Shown here: positions 47,801-56,150 of the stretch, one piece after another
Layout: each line of letters opens with the position of its first letter
Position numbering within the stretch: position 1 is the stretch's first letter
NCBI RefSeq assembly: GCF_000173075.1
Contig: NZ_ABVL01000031.1
Span: 1-64,000 of the forward strand
Direction: 5' to 3'
Source: Chthoniobacter flavus Ellin428
Lineage (GTDB): Bacteria > Verrucomicrobiota > Verrucomicrobiia > Chthoniobacterales > Chthoniobacteraceae
Length of the DNA: 64,000 nt
Made by a program: the position numbers and the translations under genes
The notes under the pieces: generated by a model
Database searches by the model: none
Seen by the model: the letters and a program-made list of their open reading frames with translations, nothing else
Told to the model about the DNA's origin: nothing

Positions 47801-48046
47801 ATCCAGGTGGGGCGGATCGTCCGCCTGCCCGATAGCACGATCTTGCTGGAATTCCCGACCACGCCGGGTCTGTGGTACCGCATTCGGTTCTCCAATGACG
47901 CGACCAATTGGTTCGATTCGCAGGTGCCGATCCAGGCGAGCGGGACGCAGACGCAATGGATCGATAACGGCGCGCCCCTCACCAGTTCGCCGCCTTCCAC
48001 GGTGCCGTCGCGGTTCTATTACGTGCGGCAGATCCCGACACCCTAA
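41900..48046 (+). pseudogene. Giant secreted Ig-like/beta-helix protein, two frameshifts
   Basis: About 2,050 residues when repaired. A signal peptide (FAFLLPVLFWIVSSVMAIAA) leads to an N-terminal jelly-roll-like part. Seven Ig-like modules of about 100 residues follow, each opening with A-T-H-[FLV] and containing F-N-N-x-x-T-G-Y or E-D-A-F-G-N. Next come a Calx-beta-like domain (ATPGGATGSFTFTRGSG), a parallel beta-helix introduced by NDSGDGSLRQAVLNAN, two cadherin-like repeats (NEDTQTTSGLVI) and a C-terminal WYRIRFSNDATNWF domain. There is no PEP-CTERM or other sorting tail. Breaks: an extra G at 42200-42202 and a missing G near 46032. It is likely a surface adhesin or stalk component. Confidence 0.75.
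42897..45060 (+). repeat. Higher-order A-B-C-A-B-C-A tandem repeat inside the adhesin gene
   Basis: Three module types of about 295-325 bp alternate. Type A has FTTTDxGxGTTLPA, type B has VVTTQPS and EDAFGN, and type C has FTSxDGQAxLPAN. Module starts near 42897, 43212, 43531, 43828, 44142, 44466 and 44760 give an A-to-A period of about 930 bp. Confidence 0.8.
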
Positions 48047-48085
48047 AAGCCGCTCTCACTCTTCACCGACCATCGCCATCGCCTC

Positions 48086-49238
48086 ATGAAATCCTTGCCG
48101 CGCCTTTTCCTGCTTTCATCCCTGGCCACCGCTTCGGTTTACGCCGCGGAACCTCTGGCCAGTGAATCCTCGTGGCGCATCAGCGTCCGGCCCGCAATGG
48201 CGCGAACTGGGCGGCCTCGATTGGCATACCGGTAGCGTCGCCGCATCGCGCCCGCTGCCTTGGCTGGCTGGTCGAGGCGCCGGCAATTCCACCACGGGTG
48301 CGATTCCGCTCGGGCATGGCGATCACAATTACGATGACGGTTTCGTGCGGGAGGATTCCAGCGGCGGCTTCTTCGGTGACACGTGGAACTGGGGTTACAA
48401 CAACGCCTCGCAAGTGCAAGGCACGAACCTGGTGTTTCATTCCGCGAACGGCGGCGGCAGCCAGACCACGACCAGTTTCGGCACGAGTTCCTCGATGAGT
48501 CATCCCGGTTGGTCGGAAGAATTGTCCGGCGCGGGTTGGTTCACCGAGATCGAATCGCCGGCGGTGCTCAAGCAGGGACCGTTGAGCCTTTCTTTCGTGA
48601 TCGGTTATTCCTTCGCGCAGGCGGATACCGGGCACTCGTCTTCCGCGGTATTCGGCGCCACGCAGCAGACGCGCAGCAACACCCAGGCGACTTCGATCCA
48701 GGATACCTACGACGCCAGCGGCATCATCATTCCGCTCGCGCCTTATGCCGGTTCATTTCTCGGCCCGGGTCCACTGATCTCCGATACGCCGTCCGCACGC
48801 GGCTTCGGCCCGACCACCTCCACGTCCAGCATGAACGCGGCGTTCTTTCGCAGCAATGTCAGCGAGTCGCTGCGCATGAATCTGCATACGATTTCTCTCG
48901 GGCCGAATTTTGCGTTGCACTGCGGTTCGCGGGTGCGGTTGGGCCTCGGCCTCGGCTTCGCCTTGAACGTGGCGGATTGGGAAGCGCACTACGACGAGAC
49001 GCTCTACGGAAATTCCCGCGCCCTCAGCCACTATCATCGGGACGCCTCGCAGACCAACGTCCTGCCGGGCTTTTACCTCGAGCCTTCCGTCGAGGTCGAC
49101 CTCACGCGCCATATCGGCGTATATGTTTCCGGCCGTTACGACTGGGCCCACTCCTTGCACTCCGATGTCGGTCCCTCGACGTTCAACTTCAGCCCCGGCG
49201 GTTGGAGCGTGCTCAGCGGCCTGCGAGTGATGTTTTAA
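48086..49238 (+). pseudogene. Outer-membrane beta-barrel protein, one frameshift
   Basis: A signal peptide (LFLLSSLATASVYAAEPLAS) is read from ATG 48086. At the CCC run 48191-48193 one extra C shifts the frame; without it the sequence continues WRISVRPQWRELGGLDWHTG to a stop at 49238, giving about 383 residues. The rest alternates short polar and hydrophobic strands and ends in ...GGWSVLSGLRVMF, with a terminal Phe typical of BAM substrates. Middle loops are Ser/Thr-rich. It follows the giant adhesin by 40 bp, suggesting it could be its porter or anchor. Confidence 0.72.
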
Positions 49239-49537
49239 AACCTCGGGCTGACCACCCGCCTCCGCCCTGCCGCCGATTTGGCGGCAAGGAAGAGGATCGA
49301 GATCAGGCAGAGAATGAGCACGAGCATGCGCAAGTGCGCTGCCGTGGATAACGAGATGCCCATGCCGGTAAACAGAGCCACATAGGCGACAATGCACATG
49401 GGGCATTTGGGCATCACCATCAGGATCGCGCCCGGGGCGGCCCACTTCACCGCGAGATAAAATCGCTGCAGTGGAGTCAACGAGCGCGGTCCCGGGTGCT
49501 GCGCCGCGACGTGGTGGCAGCAGCGATGGGCGTTCAT
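49235..49537 (-). CDS. Small membrane protein with CPMC motif
   Basis: 100 residues from ATG 49537, whose first bases overlap the DUF899 stop (ATGA). Two or three hydrophobic segments are present: AILMVMPKCPMCIVAYVALF, including a C-P-M-C pair, and RMLVLILCLISILFLAA. The N-terminus is His/Cys-containing (HRCCHHVAAQH). CxxC-bearing small membrane proteins of this kind may bind metal or take part in redox chemistry. Its coupling to a thioredoxin-fold DUF899 gene makes a redox role plausible but unproven. Confidence 0.65.
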   Translation of the reverse strand: MNAHRCCHHVAAQHPGPRSLTPLQRFYLAVKWAAPGAILMVMPKCPMCIVAYVALFTGMGISLSTAAHLRMLVLILCLISILFLAAKSAAGRRRVVSPRF

Positions 49538-50376
49538 GACCGGGTTTCCGTTGAGGCGCAGCCGCAGGAGGTGGTGGTCTCCGCCTGAGCCGTCTCGGGC
49601 CAGTAGGGCTTGTCCGCATCGGCGAATTGATCGGTGCCGTAGCGGTCGTGATAGCGGACCCACGCCATCGAGAAAGGCAGCTCATCTTCGTCGCGGCCCT
49701 TGGGCGCGAGATCGAGGAGCATGTAGGTGCTGAGGAGCGACTCGAGGCCGCGTCCGAACGTGGAGTAGGTGTGGAAGATTTCTCCCGACGGGTTCTTGTA
49801 AAACAAGCTCAGGCCGGGCGCTTCATCGCTGGGAAATTCCTGCAGCGTGTAGTTGTAGTCCACCTTGCCCTGCGCCATCTGCTGCTGGGTGAAGGAGACG
49901 TGGAAGTCCGTATTGAAATCGGTGTCGTGGGACGACACCCAGGGGAAGCGCCAGCCCATGCGCTTCTTGAAGGCCTCGATCTTGGCCAGGGGCGCCCGCG
50001 AGACCATGGTGACGGTGACGTCGCGCGCTGCGAGGTGGGGCAGAGCGGCATTGATGTGATCGGAGACGTAGGAACAGCTCGGGCAACCTTCCTGCCAGTC
50101 GGGGCCAAACATGAAGTGATAGATGGCCAGTTGGCTGCGGCCGCCGAAAAGATCGGCGATCCGGACTTTGCCGCCAGGCGCGTCGAAGACATAGTTCTTA
50201 TCGATGCGCTCCCATGGCAGGTCACGCCGTTCGGCGGCGAGCTGGTCATGCAGGCGTGTGAGTTCCTTTTCCTTGCGGAGAAGTTCCCGTCGTTTGGCGA
50301 GCCATTGCTCGTGCGAAACGATCGGATGAGAAGTCAGAGCTTCTGTGCGAGACGAGGTGTTAGTCGATGGATTCAT
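49534..50376 (-). CDS. DUF899 thioredoxin-fold protein
   Basis: 280 residues from ATG 50376. The family pattern is clear: VSHEQWLAKRRELLRKEKEL, then LPWERIDKNYVFDAPGG, FGPDWQEGCPSCSYVSDH with a CPSC pair, SRAPLAKIEAFKKRMGW, and SLFYKNPSGEIFHTYSTFGR. DUF899 proteins are AhpC/thioredoxin-like and widespread, but the reaction is not established. The frame extends upstream to 50427 without support. It is coupled to the CPMC membrane protein. Confidence 0.87.
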   Translation of the reverse strand: MNPSTNTSSRTEALTSHPIVSHEQWLAKRRELLRKEKELTRLHDQLAAERRDLPWERIDKNYVFDAPGGKVRIADLFGGRSQLAIYHFMFGPDWQEGCPSCSYVSDHINAALPHLAARDVTVTMVSRAPLAKIEAFKKRMGWRFPWVSSHDTDFNTDFHVSFTQQQMAQGKVDYNYTLQEFPSDEAPGLSLFYKNPSGEIFHTYSTFGRGLESLLSTYMLLDLAPKGRDEDELPFSMAWVRYHDRYGTDQFADADKPYWPETAQAETTTSCGCASTETRS

Positions 50377-50511
50377 AATTGAATGGCTTTCAACATCACG
50401 ACGAACGAACCGGCTCCCGGAGGACACCGGAAGTGAAGTTTTGGGGCTCTTCGCTGTTTGGAGTGGGGTGGCATACGAACTGCCTATGCGCGCGTTGAAA
50501 TCATAGCAGTA

Positions 50512-50891
50512 AGCGCGAAGCGCCCCAAAAAAAGGTCATCCTGAGCGGAGCGGGGAAGCATGGGGCGGAGTCGAAAGCCGAGTCTGCGAGACGCCTATGG
50601 GACTGTGGGGCAAACCTCTGATCTCCGTGGGTTTTCGCGCGGAGCCGTGTGACGGTGTGACGGAGTTGAGATACACGCGTTACTGTTATTCGCTATACCA
50701 TCTTTGCCCTACGGAAGAAGAAGTACCTCCAATATCCTTCTTCTCATCCACTCCACTGGAGAAGACGGTTTCTCTTCGAGAGCTAACCGACGCTCCGCGC
50801 AAAAACCCGCGGAAGTCGGAGGTCCTTCAACTACGCCGGTGCTTCCCCGCTCCGCTCAGGATGACAGGGTTTTTCCAGGCGCTTCGCGCTC
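50512..50891. repeat. Second copy of the 'TCATCCTGAGCGGAGC' element
   Basis: The left arm (50512-50646) is almost identical to the reverse complement of 7286-7422. The right arm (50790-50891) is the inverted partner, containing GCTTCCCCGCTCCGCTCAGG. About 145 bp lie between. With flanks it explains most of the gene-free stretch 50377-51152; the remaining ~260 bp before the next gene show nothing recognisable. Confidence 0.8.
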
Positions 50892-51152
50892 ACTGCCATA
50901 ATTTCACCGCGGGAGAACGCCAAGCCTTCGGCACCCACTCCAAACAGCGAAGAGCCTTCAAGGAAGTGCATAACGGCCTCGAGGGAGATAGGAGGCGAGG
51001 CGAACCTCCGCCGAGGGCGCGGGGACATGGCCTGGTTGACGCTCGCTCCCGAGCGGCGCCAGAGCGCCGTCGCTACAATTCATCGCTTCATGACATCCAC
51101 AAAGGCCGTGGAAAAACGGTCTGAGGAATGCTATAAGCAGCGGCTGAATTTC

Positions 51153-51656
51153 ATGAAGACATCCTCCTTTAGCGCGCCTTGGTGTACGAGCGTGAAAAGC
51201 ATCACCACCCTCATCTCGATTGTGCTGGGGTATGCGTTGTTCGATTTCTTCGCCCATCATTTCGATTTTTCGAGCAGAGCGCTGCTCATGGGTGCGGGCA
51301 TTCCGCTCGGTTTGCTCGGTCTCGCCCTGGGCTGCATGGTCACCGGCTATTCGCTGGATTCCGATGGCATCGTCATCCGTCGCCTGCTCTGGAGCCGCCG
51401 CATCCGCCGTGCGGAAATCCTCTCCCTGACTTCCCCCGCGGCCGTGACGCGCAAAGGCACACTCGGCCTGTTCGGCATCTGGGGCTTTTGCGGTACTTCG
51501 GGCCTGGCTTACTCCGGTGCGCTCGGCCTGCATTTCGTCGCCGCGAGCGCCTACGCGAACCGCATTGTCATCACGCGTCATCGCGGCTGGCCGGTGGTGA
51601 TTTCGCCCGAGAACCGGGAAGGATTCGCCCAAGCTTTTGTTGACGCGGCAGTCTAG
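51153..51656 (+). CDS. Membrane protein with bacterial PH-like domain
   Basis: 167 residues from ATG 51153. Two transmembrane helices (SITTLISIVLGYALFDFFAH and LLMGAGIPLGLLGLALGCMV) are followed by SLDSDGIVIRRLLWSRRIR, then AEILSLTSPAAV, LGLHFVAASAYANRIVITRH and PVVISPENREGFAQAFV. This is the strand-helix order of bacterial PH (bPH) domains found after membrane anchors. Function is unknown. The longer upstream frame translates repeat DNA. Confidence 0.7.
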   Translation: MKTSSFSAPWCTSVKSITTLISIVLGYALFDFFAHHFDFSSRALLMGAGIPLGLLGLALGCMVTGYSLDSDGIVIRRLLWSRRIRRAEILSLTSPAAVTRKGTLGLFGIWGFCGTSGLAYSGALGLHFVAASAYANRIVITRHRGWPVVISPENREGFAQAFVDAAV

Positions 51657-51691
51657 GCATTACTCGCCTTTCAAAAAAGGCAGTGGAGAAG

Positions 51692-51757
51692 CCCGCGAAT
51701 CACTCAGATGACACGAATTCGGAATGATTTCATTCGCGTAATTTGAGTGATTCGCAG
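51692..51757. repeat. Inverted repeat with 9-bp units (GCGAATCAC)
   Basis: The left arm has GCGAATCAC, TCAGATGAC and ACGAATTCG. The right arm (51728-51757) has CATTCGCG, TAATTTGAG and TGATTCGCA. The loop is about 8 bp. It lies between the PH-like gene and the NYN gene. Confidence 0.75.
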
Positions 51758-51823
51758 GCACTCCTTCTGTTTGCAGGAACTACTGAAAAATGTGGGTAAT
51801 GCTTGGGCGGTAGTGGCGTAAAT

Positions 51824-52255
51824 TTACTTCCGCCGGTGTTGTTTGATCCGGCGGGCGAGGTCGCGTTGGGCGTCGTCGAGCCAGGGGCGGAGGCCCTCGG
51901 CGCTGACTACCAGGGCGCCGAAGGTGGTGGCGGTTTGTTGCTCGAGATGGTCGTCGGTGGCGACGGTGATCTCGTGCTGGCTGGCGTATTTGGCGACGAG
52001 TCGCTCGACGATGCTGTCGGCGGTCTGACCCGTCGCGGAGTAGAAAATCTGGATGCCGCCGGGAGCGGTGTCTTCGTTGGCCTTCGCGCCGCGACCATCG
52101 AAAACCACGACGACCCGGACCCCGCTGGCATCCTGGTAGTCGGTGAGGAGCTTGACGAGTTCGTTGCGCGCGATCTCGGTGCGACGACCGTGCAGTTTGC
52201 GCAGCTCGGGCCAGGCGAAGATCACGCTGTGACCATCGACGATGAGATAGCGCAT
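51824..52255 (-). CDS. YacP/Rae1-like NYN-domain ribonuclease
   Basis: 143 residues of the NYN (PIN-like) family. The acidic active-site residues are visible: YLIVDGHSVIFA with the first Asp, VVVFDGRGAKANED and ATDDHLEQQTA. The family includes Rae1, which cleaves mRNA in the ribosomal A site, and other uncharacterised ribonucleases. No partner is adjacent. Start ATG at 52255. Confidence 0.82.
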   Translation of the reverse strand: MRYLIVDGHSVIFAWPELRKLHGRRTEIARNELVKLLTDYQDASGVRVVVVFDGRGAKANEDTAPGGIQIFYSATGQTADSIVERLVAKYASQHEITVATDDHLEQQTATTFGALVVSAEGLRPWLDDAQRDLARRIKQHRRK

Positions 52256-52380
52256 GGCGTGACTATTCCGAGTGGAGCGGGGGAAGGGCGAGGAATTTTA
52301 AACGCAGAGCCGCAGCGCGGCAAAGCCGCAACCAAAAGGGGAGCCACGAACATGCGAAAAGACAGGGAAGGGAAAGTGAC

Positions 52381-52445
52381 CCGCGAATCACCCGAATGAC
52401 GCGAATGATCTGCCCTCATTCGTGTTATTTGCGTGATTCGCGGGC
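52381..52445. repeat. Near-perfect palindrome of 9-bp units
   Basis: CGCGAATCAC, CCGAATGAC and GCGAATGA on the left face TCATTCGTG, TTATTTGCG and TGATTCGCGG on the right, with a 6-8 bp loop. It lies in the gene-free stretch 52256-52842. The same unit family occurs at 51692. Confidence 0.8.
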
Positions 52446-52510
52446 CAAAAATTCTACGCGTCGTGCGGACATTTTCATGGTTAGCACTGCAGAGGGGGGA
52501 GGGGGGAGGG

Positions 52511-52801
52511 ATGGCCACAAAAAGGCGCAGAAGACACAAAAGGGGAACTCGGGAGCGACCGTGTTGAGTCACATCGAATGAGGATGTTGGCAGCCGAGGA
52601 ATCAAAGTGGGAGAGGCATCCTGCCGCTGATTTCCGCACGACCAGTGGCAGGATGCCGCAGCCACTCTACTCTGCTATTGATCGCGTTTTCCAGGGGCGC
52701 GGCAGAAATCCATTTACGGCACGCAGGAAAAACACAAAGGGCGCAAGACGACACACCTCGGCCGGATGGCCTTTTGTGTCTCTTGCGCCTTTTTGTGGCG
52801 A
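52511..52801. repeat. 9-bp unit repeats of the CACAAAAAG type
   Basis: A single arm at 52511-52542 (GCCACAAAA, AGGCGCAGA, AGACACAAA) and an inverted pair at 52731-52756 and 52770-52801 (CCTTTTGTG, TCTCTTGCG). Around 52616-52670 a 'GGCATCCTGCCGCTG' motif and its partner 'GGCAGGATGCC' form another inverted pair. No gene is seen in this stretch. Confidence 0.7.
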
Positions 52802-52842
52802 AAAAAATGCGTCCGACGCTCGCCGAGCGCGGCGAGGGTGCC

Positions 52843-52998
52843 TTACTCCGCGGCGGGAGCTTCGGCGGCAGCCTTCTTCGGGGCGACCTTCTTCTTGGCC
52901 GGCTTGGAGATGGCGGCGGCTTTGGCCTTGGCCTTCAGGCGTTCGAGGTAGGCGAGGCGGCGGCGGCGTTTCTGGATCTTGTTGGATTGCTGTCCCAT
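52843..52998 (-). CDS. Small basic Lys/Ala-rich protein
   Basis: 51 residues from ATG 52998 (MGQQSNKIQKRRRRLAYLER), too short for most gene callers. It continues with a helix rich in Lys and Ala (LKAKAKAAAISKPAKKKVAP) and ends in AAAEAPAAE. The RRRR cluster and Lys/Ala tail suggest nucleic-acid or ribosome binding. Coding is supported by a clean start, a TAA stop and a strongly biased, repeat-free composition. It is divergent from typA, with a heptamer repeat between them. Confidence 0.7.
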   Translation of the reverse strand: MGQQSNKIQKRRRRLAYLERLKAKAKAAAISKPAKKKVAPKKAAAEAPAAE

Positions 52999-53110
52999 AA
53001 GGAAGTGTCTGGTGGTTTCTGAAAAGTGGAGGGCAGTGGCTAAGGGAAGCGTCCCGTAAGGTCAAGGGGAAGTTTGGGGCCTGCGGCCAAACATCGAGGA
53101 GGCCTCCGGC

Positions 53111-53249
53111 CAAACATCCAACATCCAACGCCCAACATCGAACATCCAATGCCCGCCGCGGGACCGGTTTTCATTCGAGCCTTGGCGATGAAATCAGGGG
53201 CTTCTTGATTGGATGTTGGACGTTGGGTGTTGGGTGTTGGATGTTGGAC
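53111..53249. repeat. Inverted repeat with heptamer arms (unit ATCCAAC) upstream of typA
   Basis: The left arm (53111-53150) has ATCCAAC, GCCCAAC and ATCGAAC units. The right arm (53207-53249) has GTTGGAT, GTTGGAC and GTTGGGT units. The loop is about 56 bp and bounded by CCAAT and ATTGG. It occupies the divergent region 52999-53366, which shows no other feature. Confidence 0.85.
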
Positions 53250-53366
53250 GCGGCTCAGCGCGTCTCCTTGCGCCCCGAAAAAGTCACCGGCATATTCGTT
53301 GACGCCCCCGCCATCAGCCTCCATATTCCGCGCCCTTTGCACGCCGACCACATCACGGACATTGAA

Positions 53367-55184
53367 ATGGATCATATTCGCAACATCGCTATTATCGCCC
53401 ACGTTGACCACGGGAAGACTACCCTCGTCGACCAACTTCTGAAGCAAGCCGGAACCTTCCGCGCCAACGAGGCCAAGGCCAGCGAGATCCGCATCATGGA
53501 CTCGATGGACCTGGAGCGGGAAAAGGGCATCACCATCCGCGCCAAGAACGCCGCCTTCCGCTGGCACGACTATCACGTGAACATCGTCGACACCCCCGGC
53601 CACGCCGACTTCGGCGGTGAGGTGGAGCGCATCATGAAGATGATCGACGGCGTGCTGCTGGTCGTCGACGCCCACGATGGCCCGCAGGCGCAGACCAAGT
53701 TCGTCCTCAAGAAGGCGCTGGAGAATGGCGCCAAGCCGATCGTCGTCATCAATAAGATCGATCGCGAAAACGCCCGCCCGCACAAGGTGCTCGATTTCGT
53801 CTTCGACCTTTTCATGGAGCTGAATGCGACGGACGAGCAGCTCGATTTCCCGGTCATCTACGCCAGCGCGCGCGATGGCTACGCCATGCGCGAGATTCAC
53901 GACAAGAGCGAGACGATGGAGCCGCTCTTTGAAGCGATCATCAAGCACATCCCGCCGCCCGCGAAGAGCGACGTGAGCTATTTCCAGATGCTCATTTCGA
54001 ACCTCGACTATAGCGACTACCTGGGTCGTATCGCTTACGGGCGTATCATCTCGGGCCGCGTCAAGGTGGGCGACAGCGTGGTGCGAATCAATAAGGACGG
54101 ACGCCGCGAGCGCGCCGCCGTCACCGCGCTTTTCGGTCACGTGGGCTTGCAGAAGGTGGAACTGAAGAATGCCAGCGAGGGCGATATCGTCGGCCTCTGC
54201 GGCTTCGAAAGCGCCTACATCGGCGAGACCATCACCGACACCGAAGAGCGCGTGCCGCTCCCATTCGTCGACATCGATCCGCCGACGATCAGCATGAAGA
54301 TTTGCATCAACGACGGCCCGTTGGCCGGTCGCGAAGGCAAGCTGCTGACCGCGCGCCAGGTGCGCGAACGGCTCATTCGCGAGACGCTCACCAACGTCTC
54401 CATCGAGGTGAACGACACGGACACCGCCGGCCACTTCGACATCAAGGCCCGCGGCGAAATGCAGATCGCCATCCTGGTCGAACAGATGCGTCGCGAAGGT
54501 TTCGAGGTGCTGGTTTCGCGTCCGGAGGTCATCTATCGCCGGGAAGACGACGGCACGCTGCTCGAGCCGTACGAGAGCCTGTATGTCGACGTGCCGAACG
54601 AGAACCTGGGCGACATCCTGCAATCCCTCGCCTGGCGCAAGGCCGACATCATCAACATGGAGCACCAGACGACCACCGTCACGGTGCAGGCCACCATCCC
54701 GACGCGCGGCTTGATCGGCTTCGAGACCGACCTCGTCAATGCGACGAAGGGCCACGGCATCATGTCGCACCTCTTCAAGGAATACGGGCCGCACAAGGGT
54801 GAAATCCCCACGCGCAACAACGGCGTGCTGGTCGCCATGGAAGGTGGCATTTCCACCGCCTACTCCCTCGATACCATCCAGGAACGTGGCCGTCTTTTCA
54901 TCGCGCCGCAGGAGGAGATTTACGAGGGCATGATCATCGGCGAGAACGCTCGCCCGGACGACATGCCGGTGAATCCGTGCCGCGCCAAGAAGCTGACCAA
55001 CATGCGCAGCCAGGGCGACGGCAAGGGCATCTCGCTCGCGCCGCCGCTGAAGATGACCCTCGAGCGCAGCCTCGAGTACATCGCGCCCGACGAATACGTC
55101 GAGGTCACGCCGAAGAGCCTCCGCCTGCGCAAGAAGGTCCTCGAGGCCAACGCCCGCAAGCGGGCCAGCCAGAAGGTGATGTAA
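53367..55184 (+). CDS. typA: Ribosome-associated GTPase TypA/BipA
   Basis: A translational GTPase that binds 70S ribosomes and assists 50S assembly and stress adaptation. The 605 residues from ATG 53367 begin MDHIRNIAIIAHVDHGKTT (G1). They then have the G2 region EREKGITIRAKNAAF, G3 DTPGHADFGGEVER, G4 NKIDRENARP and G5 SARDG. The EF-G-like domains and the TypA-specific C-terminal region (PTRGLIGFETDLVNATKG, then ISLAPPLKMTLERSLEYI) follow. The upstream in-frame extension to 53205 translates the heptamer repeat and is rejected. It is monocistronic. Confidence 0.95.
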   Translation: MDHIRNIAIIAHVDHGKTTLVDQLLKQAGTFRANEAKASEIRIMDSMDLEREKGITIRAKNAAFRWHDYHVNIVDTPGHADFGGEVERIMKMIDGVLLVVDAHDGPQAQTKFVLKKALENGAKPIVVINKIDRENARPHKVLDFVFDLFMELNATDEQLDFPVIYASARDGYAMREIHDKSETMEPLFEAIIKHIPPPAKSDVSYFQMLISNLDYSDYLGRIAYGRIISGRVKVGDSVVRINKDGRRERAAVTALFGHVGLQKVELKNASEGDIVGLCGFESAYIGETITDTEERVPLPFVDIDPPTISMKICINDGPLAGREGKLLTARQVRERLIRETLTNVSIEVNDTDTAGHFDIKARGEMQIAILVEQMRREGFEVLVSRPEVIYRREDDGTLLEPYESLYVDVPNENLGDILQSLAWRKADIINMEHQTTTVTVQATIPTRGLIGFETDLVNATKGHGIMSHLFKEYGPHKGEIPTRNNGVLVAMEGGISTAYSLDTIQERGRLFIAPQEEIYEGMIIGENARPDDMPVNPCRAKKLTNMRSQGDGKGISLAPPLKMTLERSLEYIAPDEYVEVTPKSLRLRKKVLEANARKRASQKVM

Positions 55185-55214
55185 TTGCCGGGCATTGGGT
55201 GGTAGAACCGCCCC

Positions 55215-55946
55215 ATGCCGCGCTTCGTCGTCCTCGCCATTCTCTTTGCGCTCACCCTGCCAGCAGGGTGGGCGCAACGTCCCGTCGTTCCTCGCGCCCT
55301 TCCGCCGAATCCCTACGCTCCCGTCGAGGATGTGGCTGGCTTGCCGCGGGTGCTCTTGATCGGCGACTCGATCTCGGAAGGCTATACCGCACCGGTCCAA
55401 AAGCTTCTGCGGGGCAAGGCCAACGTCCACCGCATCCCCGAGAATGGCGGTCCGACGAAGAACGGCCTCGCGAAGATCGAGGGCTGGCTCGGCACGGGAA
55501 AATGGGACGTCATCCACTTCAACTGGGGTCTGCACGACCTCATGTTCGATCCGTCGACCCATCCGGACCCGGCGCAATACGAGAAGGACCAACTCGCGCT
55601 CTACGAGAAGAACCTGCGCGCGCTGACCGCCCGGCTCAAGCAAACCGGAGCAAAGCTCATCTGGGCCTCATCGACGCCCCTGCCGGAGATCATGAGCTCG
55701 CCGCGGACCCCTTCCCATCGCGCGAGCATGGTGAAAGTCTACAACGACGTCGCCGCGAAGATCATGGCCGAAAACGGCATTCCGATCGACGATCTGAACG
55801 CCTACGTCACCCCGGTGGAGGACAAGATGCAGAAACCCCACGATGTCCATTTCAGCGTGGAAGGTTCGGAATTTCTCGCTCTCAAGGTGGCCGAGGAGAT
55901 TGCCAAGGCATTGCCGCCGGTGAGAAGCGGTGACACTGTGAAATAA
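55215..55946 (+). CDS. Secreted SGNH/GDSL hydrolase
   Basis: 243 residues with a signal peptide (VVLAILFALTLPAGWAQ). Block I GDSISEGYTAPV holds the nucleophile Ser, block III is NWGLHDLMFD in place of the usual GxND, and block V HDVHFSVEG holds the Asp-His pair. The SGNH family covers lipases, carbohydrate esterases and acyltransferases; acetylxylan- or rhamnogalacturonan-type esterase is plausible. It starts 30 bp after typA and is probably independent. Confidence 0.85.
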   Translation: MPRFVVLAILFALTLPAGWAQRPVVPRALPPNPYAPVEDVAGLPRVLLIGDSISEGYTAPVQKLLRGKANVHRIPENGGPTKNGLAKIEGWLGTGKWDVIHFNWGLHDLMFDPSTHPDPAQYEKDQLALYEKNLRALTARLKQTGAKLIWASSTPLPEIMSSPRTPSHRASMVKVYNDVAAKIMAENGIPIDDLNAYVTPVEDKMQKPHDVHFSVEGSEFLALKVAEEIAKALPPVRSGDTVK

Positions 55947-55964
55947 ATCCGTTTCCTTTCGCGT

Positions 55965-56056
55965 GTCATTCTGAGCGGAGCGCCCCGGTGGTTAGGTGGC
56001 GGGGTGCGGAGTCGAAGAATCCGGCCGCTTTACCAGCGATTGTCTCAGAATGACAT
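55965..56056. repeat. Short inverted repeat related to the 'TCATCCTGAGCGGAGC' element
   Basis: GTCATTCTGAGCGGAGC (55965-55981) and TGTCTCAGAATGACAT (56041-56056) face each other across about 60 bp that include GCGGAGTCGAAGAATCCGG. It is a diverged, smaller member of the family at 7095 and 50512. Confidence 0.65.
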
Positions 56057-56150
56057 GGAAAGGGGAGTTCGTCGTGGCGGAGTTGATCGTCCCGGCACGG
56101 AAGTCTTGAACTCACCGCTTCCTTTTCGGTAGGACGCGGCTTGTTCATTT

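Noticed and set aside
50597..51124. 175-codon plus-strand frame in the 50.5-51.1 kb repeat
   Set aside because: It translates the dispersed 'TCATCCTGAGCGGAGC' element; similar frames arise at the 7.1 kb copy.
53040..55643. 867-codon minus-strand frame over typA
   Set aside because: It is antisense to the strongly conserved TypA protein and begins in repeat DNA; composition is that of a shadow.
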